Part shown: positions 30,623 through 40,359 of the stretch, piece after piece
Numbering within the stretch: the first letter of the stretch is position 1
Layout of the letters: each line of letters opens with the position of its first letter
Source of the DNA: Microbispora sp. H11081
GTDB taxonomy: Bacteria > Actinomycetota > Actinomycetes > Streptosporangiales > Streptosporangiaceae
DNA length: 64,000 nucleotides
Reading direction: 5' to 3'
NCBI RefSeq assembly: GCF_012999535.1
Contig: NZ_JABBWV010000003.1
Location: 82,341-146,340 of the forward strand
Notes under the pieces: model-generated
What the model was told of the DNA's origin: nothing
The model's database searches: none
Seen by the model: the letters and a program-made list of their open reading frames with translations, nothing else
Program-made: the position numbers and the translations under genes

Positions 30623-31720
30623 TCAGGACGAGGGCGGCACCACCAGGATCCGGTCGTCGTCGTCCTCGGGGGTGCTCCGCCCGTCCCGGTTGCTGGTGGA
30701 CACCCACAGCGTGCCGTCGGGCGCGGCGGCCACCGCGCGCAGCCTGCCGAACTCGCCGTCGTACACCGCGGTGGGGCGGCCTGCGCGGCCCGAGGCGTCC
30801 ACCGGGACCCGCCACAGCCGCTTGCCGCGCAGCGCGGCCGCCCACAGCGCCCCCCGGGCGTACGCGAGGCCGGACGGCGACGCCTCGGAGGTCGACCAGG
30901 TGAGCAGCGGATCGGTGAAGCCGGACCGGCCGCCCACCCCCTCGACCTCCGGCCAGCCGTAGTCGCCGCCCTTCTCGATGAGGTTGATCTCGTCGTAGGT
31001 GTTCTGGCCGAACTCGGTGGCGTACATGTGCCCGCGGTCGTCCCAGGCCAGGCCCTGCACGTTGCGGTGCCCGTAGGACCACACCAGGGTGCCGAAGGGG
31101 TTGCCGGGGGCCGGCCTGCCGTCCGCCGTCATCCGCAGGATCTTGCCGCTCAGCGAGTCCTTGTCCCTGGCCCTGCTCGGCTCGCCGATCTCCCCGGTCG
31201 AGGCGTACAGGTAGCCGTCGGGGCCGAAGGCGAGGCGGCCCCCGTTGTGGATGACGCCCTTCGGGATCCCGCTGACGATCACCGTGGGCTCCGAGAGCCC
31301 GTCGTCGTAGCGGTAGCGGACGATCCGGTTGTCGTCCTCGGCCGTGTAGTAGACGAAGACGAAGCGGTCGGTGGCGTAGTGGGGCGAGACCGCCACGCCC
31401 AGCAGGCCGCCCTCGCCGCTCGGCGACACCTCCTCGATGGTCGCGACCTTGTCGACCTCGCCGTGCGGCGTGACCCGCAGCAGCCGCGCCGACGAGCGCT
31501 CGGTCACCAGCGCGTCGCCGCCGGGCAGGAAGGCGATCGCCCAGGGCACCTCCAGGCCGGTGACCAGCGTGCGCGGCCGGGCCGAGCCGTCACCGGCCGT
31601 GGCGGGGCTCGTGGCGGGAACCTGCGGGGGAGTCCCCGCGTCGCCCGGCGCGCACGCCGTGGCCGCCGTCAGAAGGGCCGCCGCCAGGAGCGTGACGCCC
31701 GTGCTGTGCCTGTCCGTCAT
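30623..31720 (-). CDS. PQQ-dependent sugar dehydrogenase-like lipoprotein
   Basis: A 365-residue six-bladed beta-propeller of the soluble glucose dehydrogenase (GdhB/Hhip-like) family. The N-terminus is a lipoprotein signal ending LTAATAC, so it is anchored outside the membrane. Motifs: LEVPWAIAFLPGGDALVTER, IHNGGRLAFGPDGYLYASTGE and SYGHRNVQGLAWD with the usual catalytic His. ATG 31720 has AGGAGG about 10 nt upstream. Whether it uses PQQ and which aldose or other substrate is oxidised are not known. Confidence 0.9.
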   Translation of the reverse strand: MTDRHSTGVTLLAAALLTAATACAPGDAGTPPQVPATSPATAGDGSARPRTLVTGLEVPWAIAFLPGGDALVTERSSARLLRVTPHGEVDKVATIEEVSPSGEGGLLGVAVSPHYATDRFVFVYYTAEDDNRIVRYRYDDGLSEPTVIVSGIPKGVIHNGGRLAFGPDGYLYASTGEIGEPSRARDKDSLSGKILRMTADGRPAPGNPFGTLVWSYGHRNVQGLAWDDRGHMYATEFGQNTYDEINLIEKGGDYGWPEVEGVGGRSGFTDPLLTWSTSEASPSGLAYARGALWAAALRGKRLWRVPVDASGRAGRPTAVYDGEFGRLRAVAAAPDGTLWVSTSNRDGRSTPEDDDDRILVVPPSS

Positions 31721-31773
31721 CCGTGATGACCTCCTCATGGCCTCCATACTCGCGGGCGGGGGCGCCGGTTCCC

Positions 31774-31779
31774 TAGGTT
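31774..31779 (+). promoter_or_regulatory. -10 box of leaderless 2-hydroxyacid dehydrogenase gene (TAGGTT)
   Basis: TAGGTT ends 7 nt before the GTG at 31787, with no ribosome binding site between. Confidence 0.65.
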
Positions 31780-31786
31780 GTTCCTC

Positions 31787-32707
31787 GTGAAGATCTGGGT
31801 CGCCTCACAGGACATCGCCGACGCGCTCTCCGACCTGCCCGCGGGACTGCCTGCCCTCGACTGCGCGGTGTACGACGGAAGGACGCCGCCGCCGGGCCCG
31901 CCGGAGGAGGTGGAGATCTGGGTGCCCCCACTGCTCCCGATGCCGGACATCCCCGTGGTGCTGCCCCGCATGACCGGTCTCCGGCTGCTGCAGACCGTGA
32001 CGGCGGGGGTCGAGCCCTACCTGCCGTACGTGCCGCCGAAGGCGGTCCTGTGCAACGCCCGAGGCGTCCACGACGCGGGAACGGCCGAGTGGGTCGTGGG
32101 CGCGATGCTCGCCGTGCTGAGGGAGTTCCCCGGCTTCGCGGCCGCGCAGGCCAGAGGCGAGTGGACCTACCACCACACCGGCGTCCTCGCCGACTCCACC
32201 GTGCTGATCGTCGGCTACGGCTCGATCGGCGAGGCGCTCGAACGCCGTCTCACCGGATTCGAGGTGGACATCGTGCGGGTGGCGCGCACGGCCCGGGACG
32301 GCGTCCACGGACAGGACGAACTGCCGGCGCTGCTGCCGGCCGCCGACGTGGTCGTGCTGCTGGTGCCCGCCACGGCCGGGACCACCGGTCTGGTGGACGC
32401 CCGGTTCCTCGCCGCGATGAAGGACGGCGCGCTGCTGGTGAACGCCGCTCGCGGGTCGGTCGTGGACACCGACGCGCTGCTGACCGAGTTGCGGTCGGGC
32501 AGGCTGCGGGCGGCGCTCGACGTGACGCCCGTGGAACCGCTGCCGCCCGGCCACCCGCTCTGGACGGCCCCTGGGATCTTCATCACACCGCACGTCGCCG
32601 GCAGCACGCCGGCGTCCCTGCGGCGTACGAGGAAGCTGGTGCGGGAACAGGTCATCCGGCATCTGACGGGCCGCCCGCTCGCTAACATGATCACCGGGCA
32701 CTACTGA
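31787..32707 (+). CDS. D-isomer-specific 2-hydroxyacid dehydrogenase
   Basis: A 306-residue NAD(P)-dependent oxidoreductase. The Rossmann motif is IVGYGSIGEALERR; catalytic residues are Arg in NAARGSVVD, Glu in VEPLPPGHPLW, and His in ITPHVAGSTP. It is shorter than SerA and has no ACT domain, so it is not the serine-pathway enzyme. Substrate unknown. Probably leaderless, starting with GTG. Confidence 0.93.
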   Translation: MKIWVASQDIADALSDLPAGLPALDCAVYDGRTPPPGPPEEVEIWVPPLLPMPDIPVVLPRMTGLRLLQTVTAGVEPYLPYVPPKAVLCNARGVHDAGTAEWVVGAMLAVLREFPGFAAAQARGEWTYHHTGVLADSTVLIVGYGSIGEALERRLTGFEVDIVRVARTARDGVHGQDELPALLPAADVVVLLVPATAGTTGLVDARFLAAMKDGALLVNAARGSVVDTDALLTELRSGRLRAALDVTPVEPLPPGHPLWTAPGIFITPHVAGSTPASLRRTRKLVREQVIRHLTGRPLANMITGHY

Positions 32708-32754
32708 CCGCTCCGTTAAGGATTCCGGAACGTGGCTGCCTCGTGACCTGGGGT

Positions 32755-32779
32755 GCGTACGCTGAAGCTCAGCGTACGC
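32755..32779 (+). terminator. Hairpin after the 2-hydroxyacid dehydrogenase
   Basis: A perfect 11-bp stem (GCGTACGCTGA and complement) with AGC loop, 47 bp past the stop; no T-run. Confidence 0.65.
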
Positions 32780-32893
32780 GGCTGGTTATCAGATCGGTGA
32801 CGACTCGCTCGTTGTCCCCCTCTCGATCAGCGGCTGTGCGCACACTGGCAATGTGACAGGGAGAGTAAAGCCGAGTCGAGAACGGGAGGGGCA

Positions 32894-35644
32894 GTGACGG
32901 CACACCCCACCGGGTCCGGCGACGCTGAGACGACCCCGGCCCCCGCCGAAACCCCCGACGACACGACCGCCGGTGGCGAACCGGCGACAGGTGCGGAGGC
33001 GACGCGCGTGAACGTCCGGCGTGACCCCCGGGTCCCCATCACCACCGCCGCCGGGCTCGGCGCGGTGGCGGTCGCCGTGGCCCTGGTCGCGGGTGGCGCC
33101 GCGCCGGTCATGACCGCGATCGCGGGAGTCGTCGCCGGCCTGCTCGCGGCCACCTCGCTGATCACGGCCGCCTCCCGCGTCGTCCCCGCCCACAGGCGCC
33201 AGCCCGGCGCCTGGCGCTGGATGGCCGCCGGGTCCCTGACCTGGCTGCTCGGCGTCGGCCTGCGGCCCGTGGCGGACGGCACGCCGTTCGTGCTGACGTT
33301 CGCCGACCTGCTCATGCTCGCCGGATCCGTGCTGCTCGCGATCGGTTGCGGTCTGTCGGTGAAACCACCCGCGTTCACGCGCGGGGTCATACGCCAGGCG
33401 GCCGACGCCTACCTCGCCGCGGCGTCGGTCTTCGCCGTGGCCTGGGTCGCCGTGCTCGGCCCGGCGTTCAGGAAGGCCGAGGACACCGGCGCGTTCTTCG
33501 TCGCGCTGGCGCTGCCCGTCGTATGCCTGCTCGCGACCTGCGCGGTCACACCGGCCGTGGCGGCGTCGCGGTCGAGCAACCGCCTGGTCGGGCTCACCGG
33601 CGTCGGGGTGCTCGCCGCGATAACGGTCGCGGAACTGGCGACGGCACTCGCCCGTCTCGACGGGGACACCCCGCCGCTCGCCGCCGGTCTCGTCGTCCCG
33701 GCCGCGCTGCTCGTTCTCGCGGTCACCCCGTGGGCGCAGGAGGTGCGGCCGGTCAGGCCGCTGCCCGCCGCGCTGACGGCCGCGACCCCGATGCTGCTCG
33801 TCGCCGCGGCCACGGTGACCGCCACCCTGTACGTGATCGGCAACAGCCGCGACGCCGCCCTGGCGGTCGTGGCCGCCTCGGTCGTCCTCGTCCTGCTCGG
33901 CCGGCTGTTCGTGCTCCTGGTCGAGACCGCGGGCATGCGCCGCCTCGTCGACGTGGGCGAGCAGCAACTGCGCAGGCTCGCCGAGAACACCGGCGACGTC
34001 GTGCTCGTGTGCGACCCCGGCGGGGTCGTGCAGGAGGTGGGCCCCGGCCTCGAGACGACGTACGGCTACTGCCCCGACGACCTCGTCAGCCGGCCGATCT
34101 CCGACTACATCCACCCCGAGGACGTGCCGGCCGTACAGGCCCTGCTCGACCGCATGACGGCCGAGGACGACGGGCTGGAACGGGAGGGCGGCACCCGCAT
34201 CTCCTGCCGGTTCCGCGCCTCCGACGGCACCTGGCGGCCCACCGAGTCCGTCGCGGCCCGGCACGTACGCGAGGACGACCTCGTCCTGGTCACCATCCGC
34301 GACCTCAGCGACCAGGTGGCCCTGCGCAACCAGGTCACCCACCTGACCTTCCACGACGGGGTCACCGGGCTGCCCAACCGGGCCTACTTCGAGGAACGCG
34401 CCCGCGAAGTGCTCACCCGGCGGGGAGCGGGCGGGACCGCGGTCGTCTTCCTGGACCTCGACGGTTTCACCTCCGTCAACGACTCCGTGGGCCACGCCAG
34501 CGGCGACTACCTGCTCGGTCAGGCGGCCCGCCGCCTGCGCTCCGCCGTACGGGCCGACGACACCCTCGCCCGGTGGGGCGGGGACGAGTTCGCGGTGCTG
34601 CTGGAGGGCGGCGCGGCCGGCGGCACCGACGCGCAGACCGCCATCGACCTGGCCGAGCGGCTGGTCCGCGCGGTCTCCAACGAGCCGTTCCGGGTGGCGG
34701 ACCGGGACGTCGCGCTGACGGCGAGCGTCGGCGTGGCGTTCGCCGAGGAGGATCTGCCCCCCGGAGACCTGCTGCGCAACGCCGACGTGGCGATGTCGCG
34801 GGCCAAGGAACTCGGCGGGCGCAGGGTGGAGGTGTTCGCCACCCACATGCACGCCGACGTCCTGCGCCGCCTGGAGATCGCCTCCGACCTGCAGCGGGCG
34901 CTGCTGGAGCACCAGTTCGCGATCGAGTACCAGCCCGTGGTCGACCTGGCGACCTCGGAGGTGACCGCCGTGGAGGCGCTGGTGCGCTGGTGGCGCGGTG
35001 GCACGTTCGTGCCGCCCGAGCAGTTCCTCGGGGCCGCGGAGGACACCGGGATCATCGTGCCGCTCAGCGAGTGGATCCTGCGCGAGGCGTGCCGCGAGGT
35101 GGCCGCCTGGCGCGCGTCGTCCTGGGACATCGGGCTGGCGCTGAACCTGTCCGCGCGGCAGATCATGGCGCCGCGTTTCGTGGAGACCGTGGCCGAGGCA
35201 CTGAGCGAGAGCGGGCTGCCCGCCAGCAAGCTGACTCTCGAGGTCATCGAGGAGATGCTGGTCGAGGACGCAGGCGACATGATCAGCAGGCTGTCGGAGC
35301 TGAGGGCCCTCGGCGTACGGTTGGCCATCGACGACTTCGGCACCGGGTACGCGTCGCTGGCGTTCCTGCGGCAGTTGCCGGTCGACATGATCAAGATCGA
35401 CCCGTCGTTCGTCTCCGGGCTCGGCCGCGACGACACGCTGACTCTGCTGACGAAGACGATCGTGCAACTCGGCAACGACCTCGGCCTGATCGTCGTCGCG
35501 GAGGGAATCGAGCGTCCCGAGCAACTCGACCTGCTGCGCAAGATGGGCTGCACCCGTGGCCAGGGCTACCTGGTGGCCCGCCCCATGGCAGCCCGCGGCG
35601 TCGACTCCCTGATGCCCACCACCACCCTCCAGAACACCGCCTAA
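32894..35644 (+). CDS. Membrane PAS-GGDEF-EAL c-di-GMP turnover protein
   Basis: A 916-residue protein: about eight hydrophobic helices in residues 50-345, a PAS domain ~360-480 (LAENTGDVVLVCDPGGVVQEV), a GGDEF domain with the motif intact at 562-566 and an RxxD (RADD) inhibitory site five residues before it, and an EAL domain with EAL at 694-696, LEVIEEML and DDFGTGYASL. Both activities may therefore be present. Compared with the GGDEF-EAL protein at 21 kb it adds the PAS sensor. GGGAGGGG precedes the GTG by about 2-9 nt. A repeat element begins 12 bp after its TAA stop. Confidence 0.95.
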   Translation: MTAHPTGSGDAETTPAPAETPDDTTAGGEPATGAEATRVNVRRDPRVPITTAAGLGAVAVAVALVAGGAAPVMTAIAGVVAGLLAATSLITAASRVVPAHRRQPGAWRWMAAGSLTWLLGVGLRPVADGTPFVLTFADLLMLAGSVLLAIGCGLSVKPPAFTRGVIRQAADAYLAAASVFAVAWVAVLGPAFRKAEDTGAFFVALALPVVCLLATCAVTPAVAASRSSNRLVGLTGVGVLAAITVAELATALARLDGDTPPLAAGLVVPAALLVLAVTPWAQEVRPVRPLPAALTAATPMLLVAAATVTATLYVIGNSRDAALAVVAASVVLVLLGRLFVLLVETAGMRRLVDVGEQQLRRLAENTGDVVLVCDPGGVVQEVGPGLETTYGYCPDDLVSRPISDYIHPEDVPAVQALLDRMTAEDDGLEREGGTRISCRFRASDGTWRPTESVAARHVREDDLVLVTIRDLSDQVALRNQVTHLTFHDGVTGLPNRAYFEERAREVLTRRGAGGTAVVFLDLDGFTSVNDSVGHASGDYLLGQAARRLRSAVRADDTLARWGGDEFAVLLEGGAAGGTDAQTAIDLAERLVRAVSNEPFRVADRDVALTASVGVAFAEEDLPPGDLLRNADVAMSRAKELGGRRVEVFATHMHADVLRRLEIASDLQRALLEHQFAIEYQPVVDLATSEVTAVEALVRWWRGGTFVPPEQFLGAAEDTGIIVPLSEWILREACREVAAWRASSWDIGLALNLSARQIMAPRFVETVAEALSESGLPASKLTLEVIEEMLVEDAGDMISRLSELRALGVRLAIDDFGTGYASLAFLRQLPVDMIKIDPSFVSGLGRDDTLTLLTKTIVQLGNDLGLIVVAEGIERPEQLDLLRKMGCTRGQGYLVARPMAARGVDSLMPTTTLQNTA

Positions 35645-35656
35645 CCCCCACCCCCC

Positions 35657-36003
35657 CACCCCACCCCCGCCGTGATCTTGTAGTTTGTCGCAGGCGCGGC
35701 CCCTACCAGGGCGTTCAGCTTTGGTGATCTTGCAGTTGTGTGACGTACACTCACTCTGACCTGGGCGTTTCCTGTTCGTGATCATGCAGGTGGGGCAACT
35801 CGGGTCAAACGACTCGCAGGCTGCAAGATCAGATGTGGTGTTCGTGCTGGTCGTCGCTGCTTCTGGGGCGTTCGTTCATGATCATGAAGGTGGATTCCGC
35901 AGCTCGTCCCCGTCGCCTGCGACAAACTGCAAGATCACGAAGGGGTCCGCCCAGTTCGCCGTACCCTCGTGCGACAAACTGCAAGATCACGGCGGGTGGG
36001 GTG
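35657..36003 (+). repeat. Non-coding element 1 with inverted ends (MITE-like)
   Basis: The left end is a C-rich tract followed by CGTGATCTTGTAGTTTGTCG; the right end is the inverse, TGCGACAAACTGCAAGATCAC followed by a G-rich tract, with one mismatch across about 27 bp and partial match beyond. Inside lie at least five more forward or inverted copies of the TGATC(T/A)TGCAG motif (at 35724, 35778, 35821, 35877, 35918). The left 75 bp also match element 2 at 61 kb in order and spacing. No transposase is encoded. It fills most of the gap between the second GGDEF-EAL gene and the ilv leader. Confidence 0.75.
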
Positions 36004-36035
36004 TCTTGGATGGCGAGACGGGCGTCCCAGATGAT

Positions 36036-36065
36036 TTGACGCGGAGGCGGTCCATCGGACATCGT
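36036..36065 (+). promoter_or_regulatory. Promoter of the ilvBNC leader
   Basis: TTGACG (-35, 36036-36041) and CATCGT (-10, 36060-36065) are 18 bp apart. The leader peptide ATG follows the -10 box by 6 nt, so the leader is leaderless. Confidence 0.65.
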
Positions 36066-36071
36066 GTAGCC

Positions 36072-36119
36072 ATGCATAGCGGTGGGATCCTCGTAGTACT
36101 TCGCAGGCGCGCAGCCTGA
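36072..36119 (+). CDS. ilv operon leader peptide ([15 protein letters not shown])
   Basis: A 15-residue peptide with five consecutive branched-chain codons (Ile-Leu-Val-Val-Leu) just before a pause hairpin and a terminator, upstream of ilvB. This is the standard layout of branched-chain amino acid attenuators: ribosome stalling on scarce Ile/Leu/Val-tRNA prevents terminator formation. Confidence 0.92.
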   Translation: MHSGGILVVLRRRAA

Positions 36120-36175
36120 CGAAGCACTCGGTCCTGCGCGCGCCCCAGCTCCGCATAGCGGATGGGGCATTTTTT
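36099..36175 (+). terminator. ilvBNC attenuator (pause hairpin, antiterminator and terminator)
   Basis: Pause hairpin: CTTCG/CGAAG and AGGC/GCCT at 36099-36124, overlapping the end of the leader peptide frame. Terminator: GCCCCA...TGGGGC with inner TCCGC/GCGGA and six Ts (36142-36175). Antiterminator: GGCGCGC at 36106-36112 can pair with GCGCGCC at 36138-36144, which invades the terminator's left arm. A stalled ribosome on the ILVVL codons would free the antiterminator. Confidence 0.88.
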
Positions 36176-36235
36176 ATGCCAGGAGTCACGCCAAGCAGCC
36201 CAGCAACAGCAAGCTCAGCCACAAGGAACGAGCCG

Positions 36236-37981
36236 ATGACCGAGAAAATGACAGGTGCCCAGGCCCTCGTGCGGGCGCTGGAGCAGGTCGGGGTCGACAC
36301 GGTGTTCGGGATCCCGGGCGGCGCCATCCTCCCCGCCTACGATCCCCTCTACGACTCGACCAAGGTCCGGCACGTGCTTGTACGGCACGAGCAGGGCGCC
36401 GGCCACGCGGCGGAGGGCTACGCACAGGCGACCGGCAGGGTCGGGGTGTGCATGGCCACCAGCGGCCCGGGAGCGACCAACCTGGTCACCCCGATCGCCG
36501 ACGCCTACATGGACTCGGTGCCGATCGTCGCGATCACCGGTCAGGTGGCCTCGCCGCTGATCGGGACCGACGCCTTCCAGGAAGCCGACATCTCCGGCAT
36601 CACGATGCCGATCACGAAGCACAACTTCCTGGTCACCAAGGCCGAGGACATCCCGCGGATCATCGCCGAGGCGTTCCACATCGCCGCCACGGGCAGGCCG
36701 GGACCGGTCCTCGTGGACATCTCCAAGGACGCGCTGCAGGCCACCACCACCTTCTCCTGGCCGCCGGTCATGCAGCTGCCCGGCTACCGCCCGGTGACCC
36801 GGCCGCATTCCAAGCAGATCCGCGAGGCCGCCCGGCTGATGACCGAGGCGAAGCGGCCGGTGTTCTACGTCGGCGGCGGCGTCCACAAGGCGGGGGCGTC
36901 GGCCGAGCTGATCGAGCTGGCGGAGCTGACGGGCATCCCCGTCGTCACCACGCTCATGGCGCGGGGCACCTTCCCCGACAGCCACCCGCAGCACATGGGC
37001 ATGCCCGGCATGCACGGGAGCGTGTCGGCGGTCGGCGCCCTGCAGCGCTCGGACCTGCTGATCGCGCTCGGCACCCGGTTCGACGACCGGGTCACCGGGC
37101 AGCTGTCCAGCTTCGCGCCCCACGCCAAGGTGATCCACGCCGACATCGACCCGGCGGAGATCTCCAAGAACCGGCACGCGGACGTGCCGATCGTGGGTGA
37201 CTGCCGTGAGGTGATCGGCGACCTCATCACGGCGGTGCGGACCGAGCAGGCCGACGGCCGCAAGGGCGACTACGCCGACTGGTGGCGGATCCTGAACGGT
37301 TACAAGGAGACCTACCCGCTGGGCTACGAGGAGTTCGCCGACGGCTCGCTCGCCCCGCAGTACGTGATCGAGCGGCTCAGCGCGCTGGTGGGCCCGGACG
37401 CGATCTACACCGCGGGCGTGGGCCAGCACCAGATGTGGGCCGCGCAGTTCATCAAGTACGAGAACCCGGGGACGTTCATCAACTCCGGTGGCGCGGGCAC
37501 GATGGGCTTCTCGGTTCCGGCCGCCATGGGCGCCCAGATGGGCCGCCCGGACAAGGTCGTGTGGGCGATCGACGGCGACGGCTGCTTCCAGATGACCAAC
37601 CAGGAGCTGGCCACCTGCGCCATCGAGGGAGTGCCGATCAAGGTCGCCGTCATCAACAACGGCAACCTCGGCATGGTCCGCCAGTGGCAGACGCTGTTCT
37701 ACGACGAGCGTTACTCCAACACCAACCTGCAGCGCGTGAAGCGGATCCCCGACTTCGTGAAGCTGGCGGAGGCGTACGGTTGTGTCGGCCTGCGGTGTGA
37801 GCGGCCGGAGGACGTGGACGAGACCATCCGCAAGGCCATGGAGATCAACGACGTGCCGGTCGTGGTGGACTTCGTCGTGCACCAGGACGCCATGGTCTGG
37901 CCGATGGTGGCCGCGGGCACCAGCAACGACGAGATCAAGTACGCCCGTGACATGGCGCCGAACTGGGAGGGCGGAGAATGA
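36236..37981 (+). CDS. ilvB: Acetolactate synthase large (catalytic) subunit
   Basis: A 581-residue ThDP enzyme making acetolactate or acetohydroxybutyrate. ThDP-activating Glu in [17 protein letters not shown] region, and the ThDP-binding [12 protein letters not shown]...[17 protein letters not shown] lies 7 nt before ATG 36236; an upstream in-frame ATG at 36176 sits directly after the attenuator T-run with no ribosome binding site. First gene of ilvB-ilvN-ilvC, under attenuation. Confidence 0.97.
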   Translation: MTEKMTGAQALVRALEQVGVDTVFGIPGGAILPAYDPLYDSTKVRHVLVRHEQGAGHAAEGYAQATGRVGVCMATSGPGATNLVTPIADAYMDSVPIVAITGQVASPLIGTDAFQEADISGITMPITKHNFLVTKAEDIPRIIAEAFHIAATGRPGPVLVDISKDALQATTTFSWPPVMQLPGYRPVTRPHSKQIREAARLMTEAKRPVFYVGGGVHKAGASAELIELAELTGIPVVTTLMARGTFPDSHPQHMGMPGMHGSVSAVGALQRSDLLIALGTRFDDRVTGQLSSFAPHAKVIHADIDPAEISKNRHADVPIVGDCREVIGDLITAVRTEQADGRKGDYADWWRILNGYKETYPLGYEEFADGSLAPQYVIERLSALVGPDAIYTAGVGQHQMWAAQFIKYENPGTFINSGGAGTMGFSVPAAMGAQMGRPDKVVWAIDGDGCFQMTNQELATCAIEGVPIKVAVINNGNLGMVRQWQTLFYDERYSNTNLQRVKRIPDFVKLAEAYGCVGLRCERPEDVDETIRKAMEINDVPVVVDFVVHQDAMVWPMVAAGTSNDEIKYARDMAPNWEGGE

Positions 37982-38024
37982 GCCCCGCCCGTAGCGCCGA
38001 CGACCAGCAGAGCGAGGAGAGGGC

Positions 38025-38549
38025 ATGAGCCGGCACACGCTGTCCGTCCTGGTGGAGAACAAGCCGGGCGTGCTGGCCAGGGTGGCCGCCCTGTTCAGCA
38101 GGCGCGGGTTCAACATCGACTCGCTGGCCGTCGGGCCCACGGAGCACGCCGACATCTCGCGGATGACCATCGTCGTGAACGTGGAGGACCTCCCGCTGGA
38201 GCAGGTCACCAAGCAGCTCAACAAGCTGGTCAACGTCATCAAGATCGTCGAGCTCGACAACACCCAGTCGGTGCAGCGCGAGCTGATGTTGATCAAGGTG
38301 CGGACCGACTCGGAGAGCCGGTCCCACGTCCTCGAACTCGTGAACCTCTTCCGGGCGCGTTGCGTGGACGTGGCCACGGACGCGGTCACGATCGAGGTCA
38401 CCGGGACGACCGACAAGCTGGAGGCGTTCGTCCGGGTCCTTGAGCCGTACGGCATCAAGGAGCTCGTGCAGTCGGGCATGGTGGCCATCGGCCGCGGTGC
38501 CCGTTCCATCACCGACCGCTCGCTTCGCGCCCTCGACCGCAGCGCATAG
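38025..38549 (+). CDS. ilvN: Acetolactate synthase small regulatory subunit
   Basis: A 174-residue subunit with an N-terminal ACT domain (HTLSVLVENKPGVLARVAALFSRRGFNIDSL) that binds valine for feedback control, and the usual ALS_ss_C domain. GAGGAGAGGG precedes the ATG. It lies 43 bp after ilvB and 48 bp before ilvC. Confidence 0.96.
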   Translation: MSRHTLSVLVENKPGVLARVAALFSRRGFNIDSLAVGPTEHADISRMTIVVNVEDLPLEQVTKQLNKLVNVIKIVELDNTQSVQRELMLIKVRTDSESRSHVLELVNLFRARCVDVATDAVTIEVTGTTDKLEAFVRVLEPYGIKELVQSGMVAIGRGARSITDRSLRALDRSA

Positions 38550-39599
<1,050 letters not shown>

Positions 39600-39625
39600 C
39601 GCCCGCGACGATCTGAGCGCCTGAC

Positions 39626-39668
39626 CGCGGCGCCGCGCCCCGTCTACCCGGTGGGGAGCGGCGCCGCG
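39626..39668 (+). terminator. Terminator after ilvC
   Basis: An 11-bp perfect outer stem (CGCGGCGCCGC and complement) plus an inner CCCC/GGGG stem, 27 bp after ilvC. Confidence 0.75.
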
Positions 39669-39703
39669 TCGCGTCTCACGGCCCCCGCCGCCGGCATTCG
39701 CGG

Positions 39704-40237
39704 TCAGGCTTGGAGCGAGACCAGGTACACGCAGTCGCCGAAGGCGATCTCGTCGCCGGCCCGTACGTGTGCGGGGCCGACCAGGCGCCAGCCGTTGAGC
39801 CGGGTGCCGTTCATCGAGCCGAGGTCGACCAGCAGCCAGGAGTCCTGCTCCCGCCGCAGCTCGGCGTGGACCCGCGAGACGGTCAGGTCGGCGAGTACGA
39901 GGTCGCAGGAGGAGCCGCGGCCCACCAGGTAGCGGATCCGGCCGTCGGCGGGCAGGGCGAGGCGGGGCAGCCGGGGACGCCGCCAGGCTGACTCGATCCG
40001 GCTGCTCAACTCCGACACGGAGGCCACGGCGTCGGTGATCCTCCTACGCCAGCGCCCCCGGTGCGGCAGGTCGGCGACCAGCTCGTCCAGCTCGTTGCGG
40101 TTGCGGGCGCGAAGCGCGAGGTCCACCCGGCCGACGAAGGTCTCCATGGACAGGCGTCCTTCGGCGGCCCGGTCGCGTAGCTCGCTCAGCGCGCGCTCGC
40201 GGTCCCCGTCCGAGGCGCGAACCGGGGGAGAGCTCAT
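39704..40237 (-). CDS. DUF1707-FHA domain protein
   Basis: A 177-residue protein. Residues 8-60 are a DUF1707 segment (RASDGDRERALSELRDRAAEGRLSMETFVGRVDLAL); residues ~95-175 an FHA phosphothreonine-binding domain with YLVGRGSSCDLVLADLTVSRVHAEL and DLGSMNGTRLNG. It probably reads phosphorylation by a Ser/Thr kinase encoded elsewhere. Convergent with ilvC. ATG 40237 has no clear ribosome binding site. Confidence 0.93.
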   Translation of the reverse strand: MSSPPVRASDGDRERALSELRDRAAEGRLSMETFVGRVDLALRARNRNELDELVADLPHRGRWRRRITDAVASVSELSSRIESAWRRPRLPRLALPADGRIRYLVGRGSSCDLVLADLTVSRVHAELRREQDSWLLVDLGSMNGTRLNGWRLVGPAHVRAGDEIAFGDCVYLVSLQA

Positions 40238-40359
40238 GATTGGAAGTATCCGCCGCACTGGTCCGAGGTGTCCAGAAGACCGCCGTAATCCCCTTCGATC
40301 CCGGCCCGGGAGCGGGGCCGCCGGGCGTGGCGTCTCCGCTCCCGGTCGAACCGGTGTGT

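Noticed and set aside
32789..35785. A 998-codon minus-strand frame opposite the PAS-GGDEF-EAL gene
   Set aside because: The plus-strand protein has intact GGDEF and EAL domains; the antisense product is His/Arg/Gly-rich without domains.
35778..36119. A 113-codon frame reading through element 1 into the ilv leader
   Set aside because: It crosses the inverted-end element and the promoter; only its last 15 codons (the ILVVL peptide) have a start and context that make sense.
36176..36235. A longer IlvB starting at ATG 36176
   Set aside because: That ATG abuts the attenuator T-run and has no ribosome binding site, whereas ATG 36236 has AAGGAA at the right distance.
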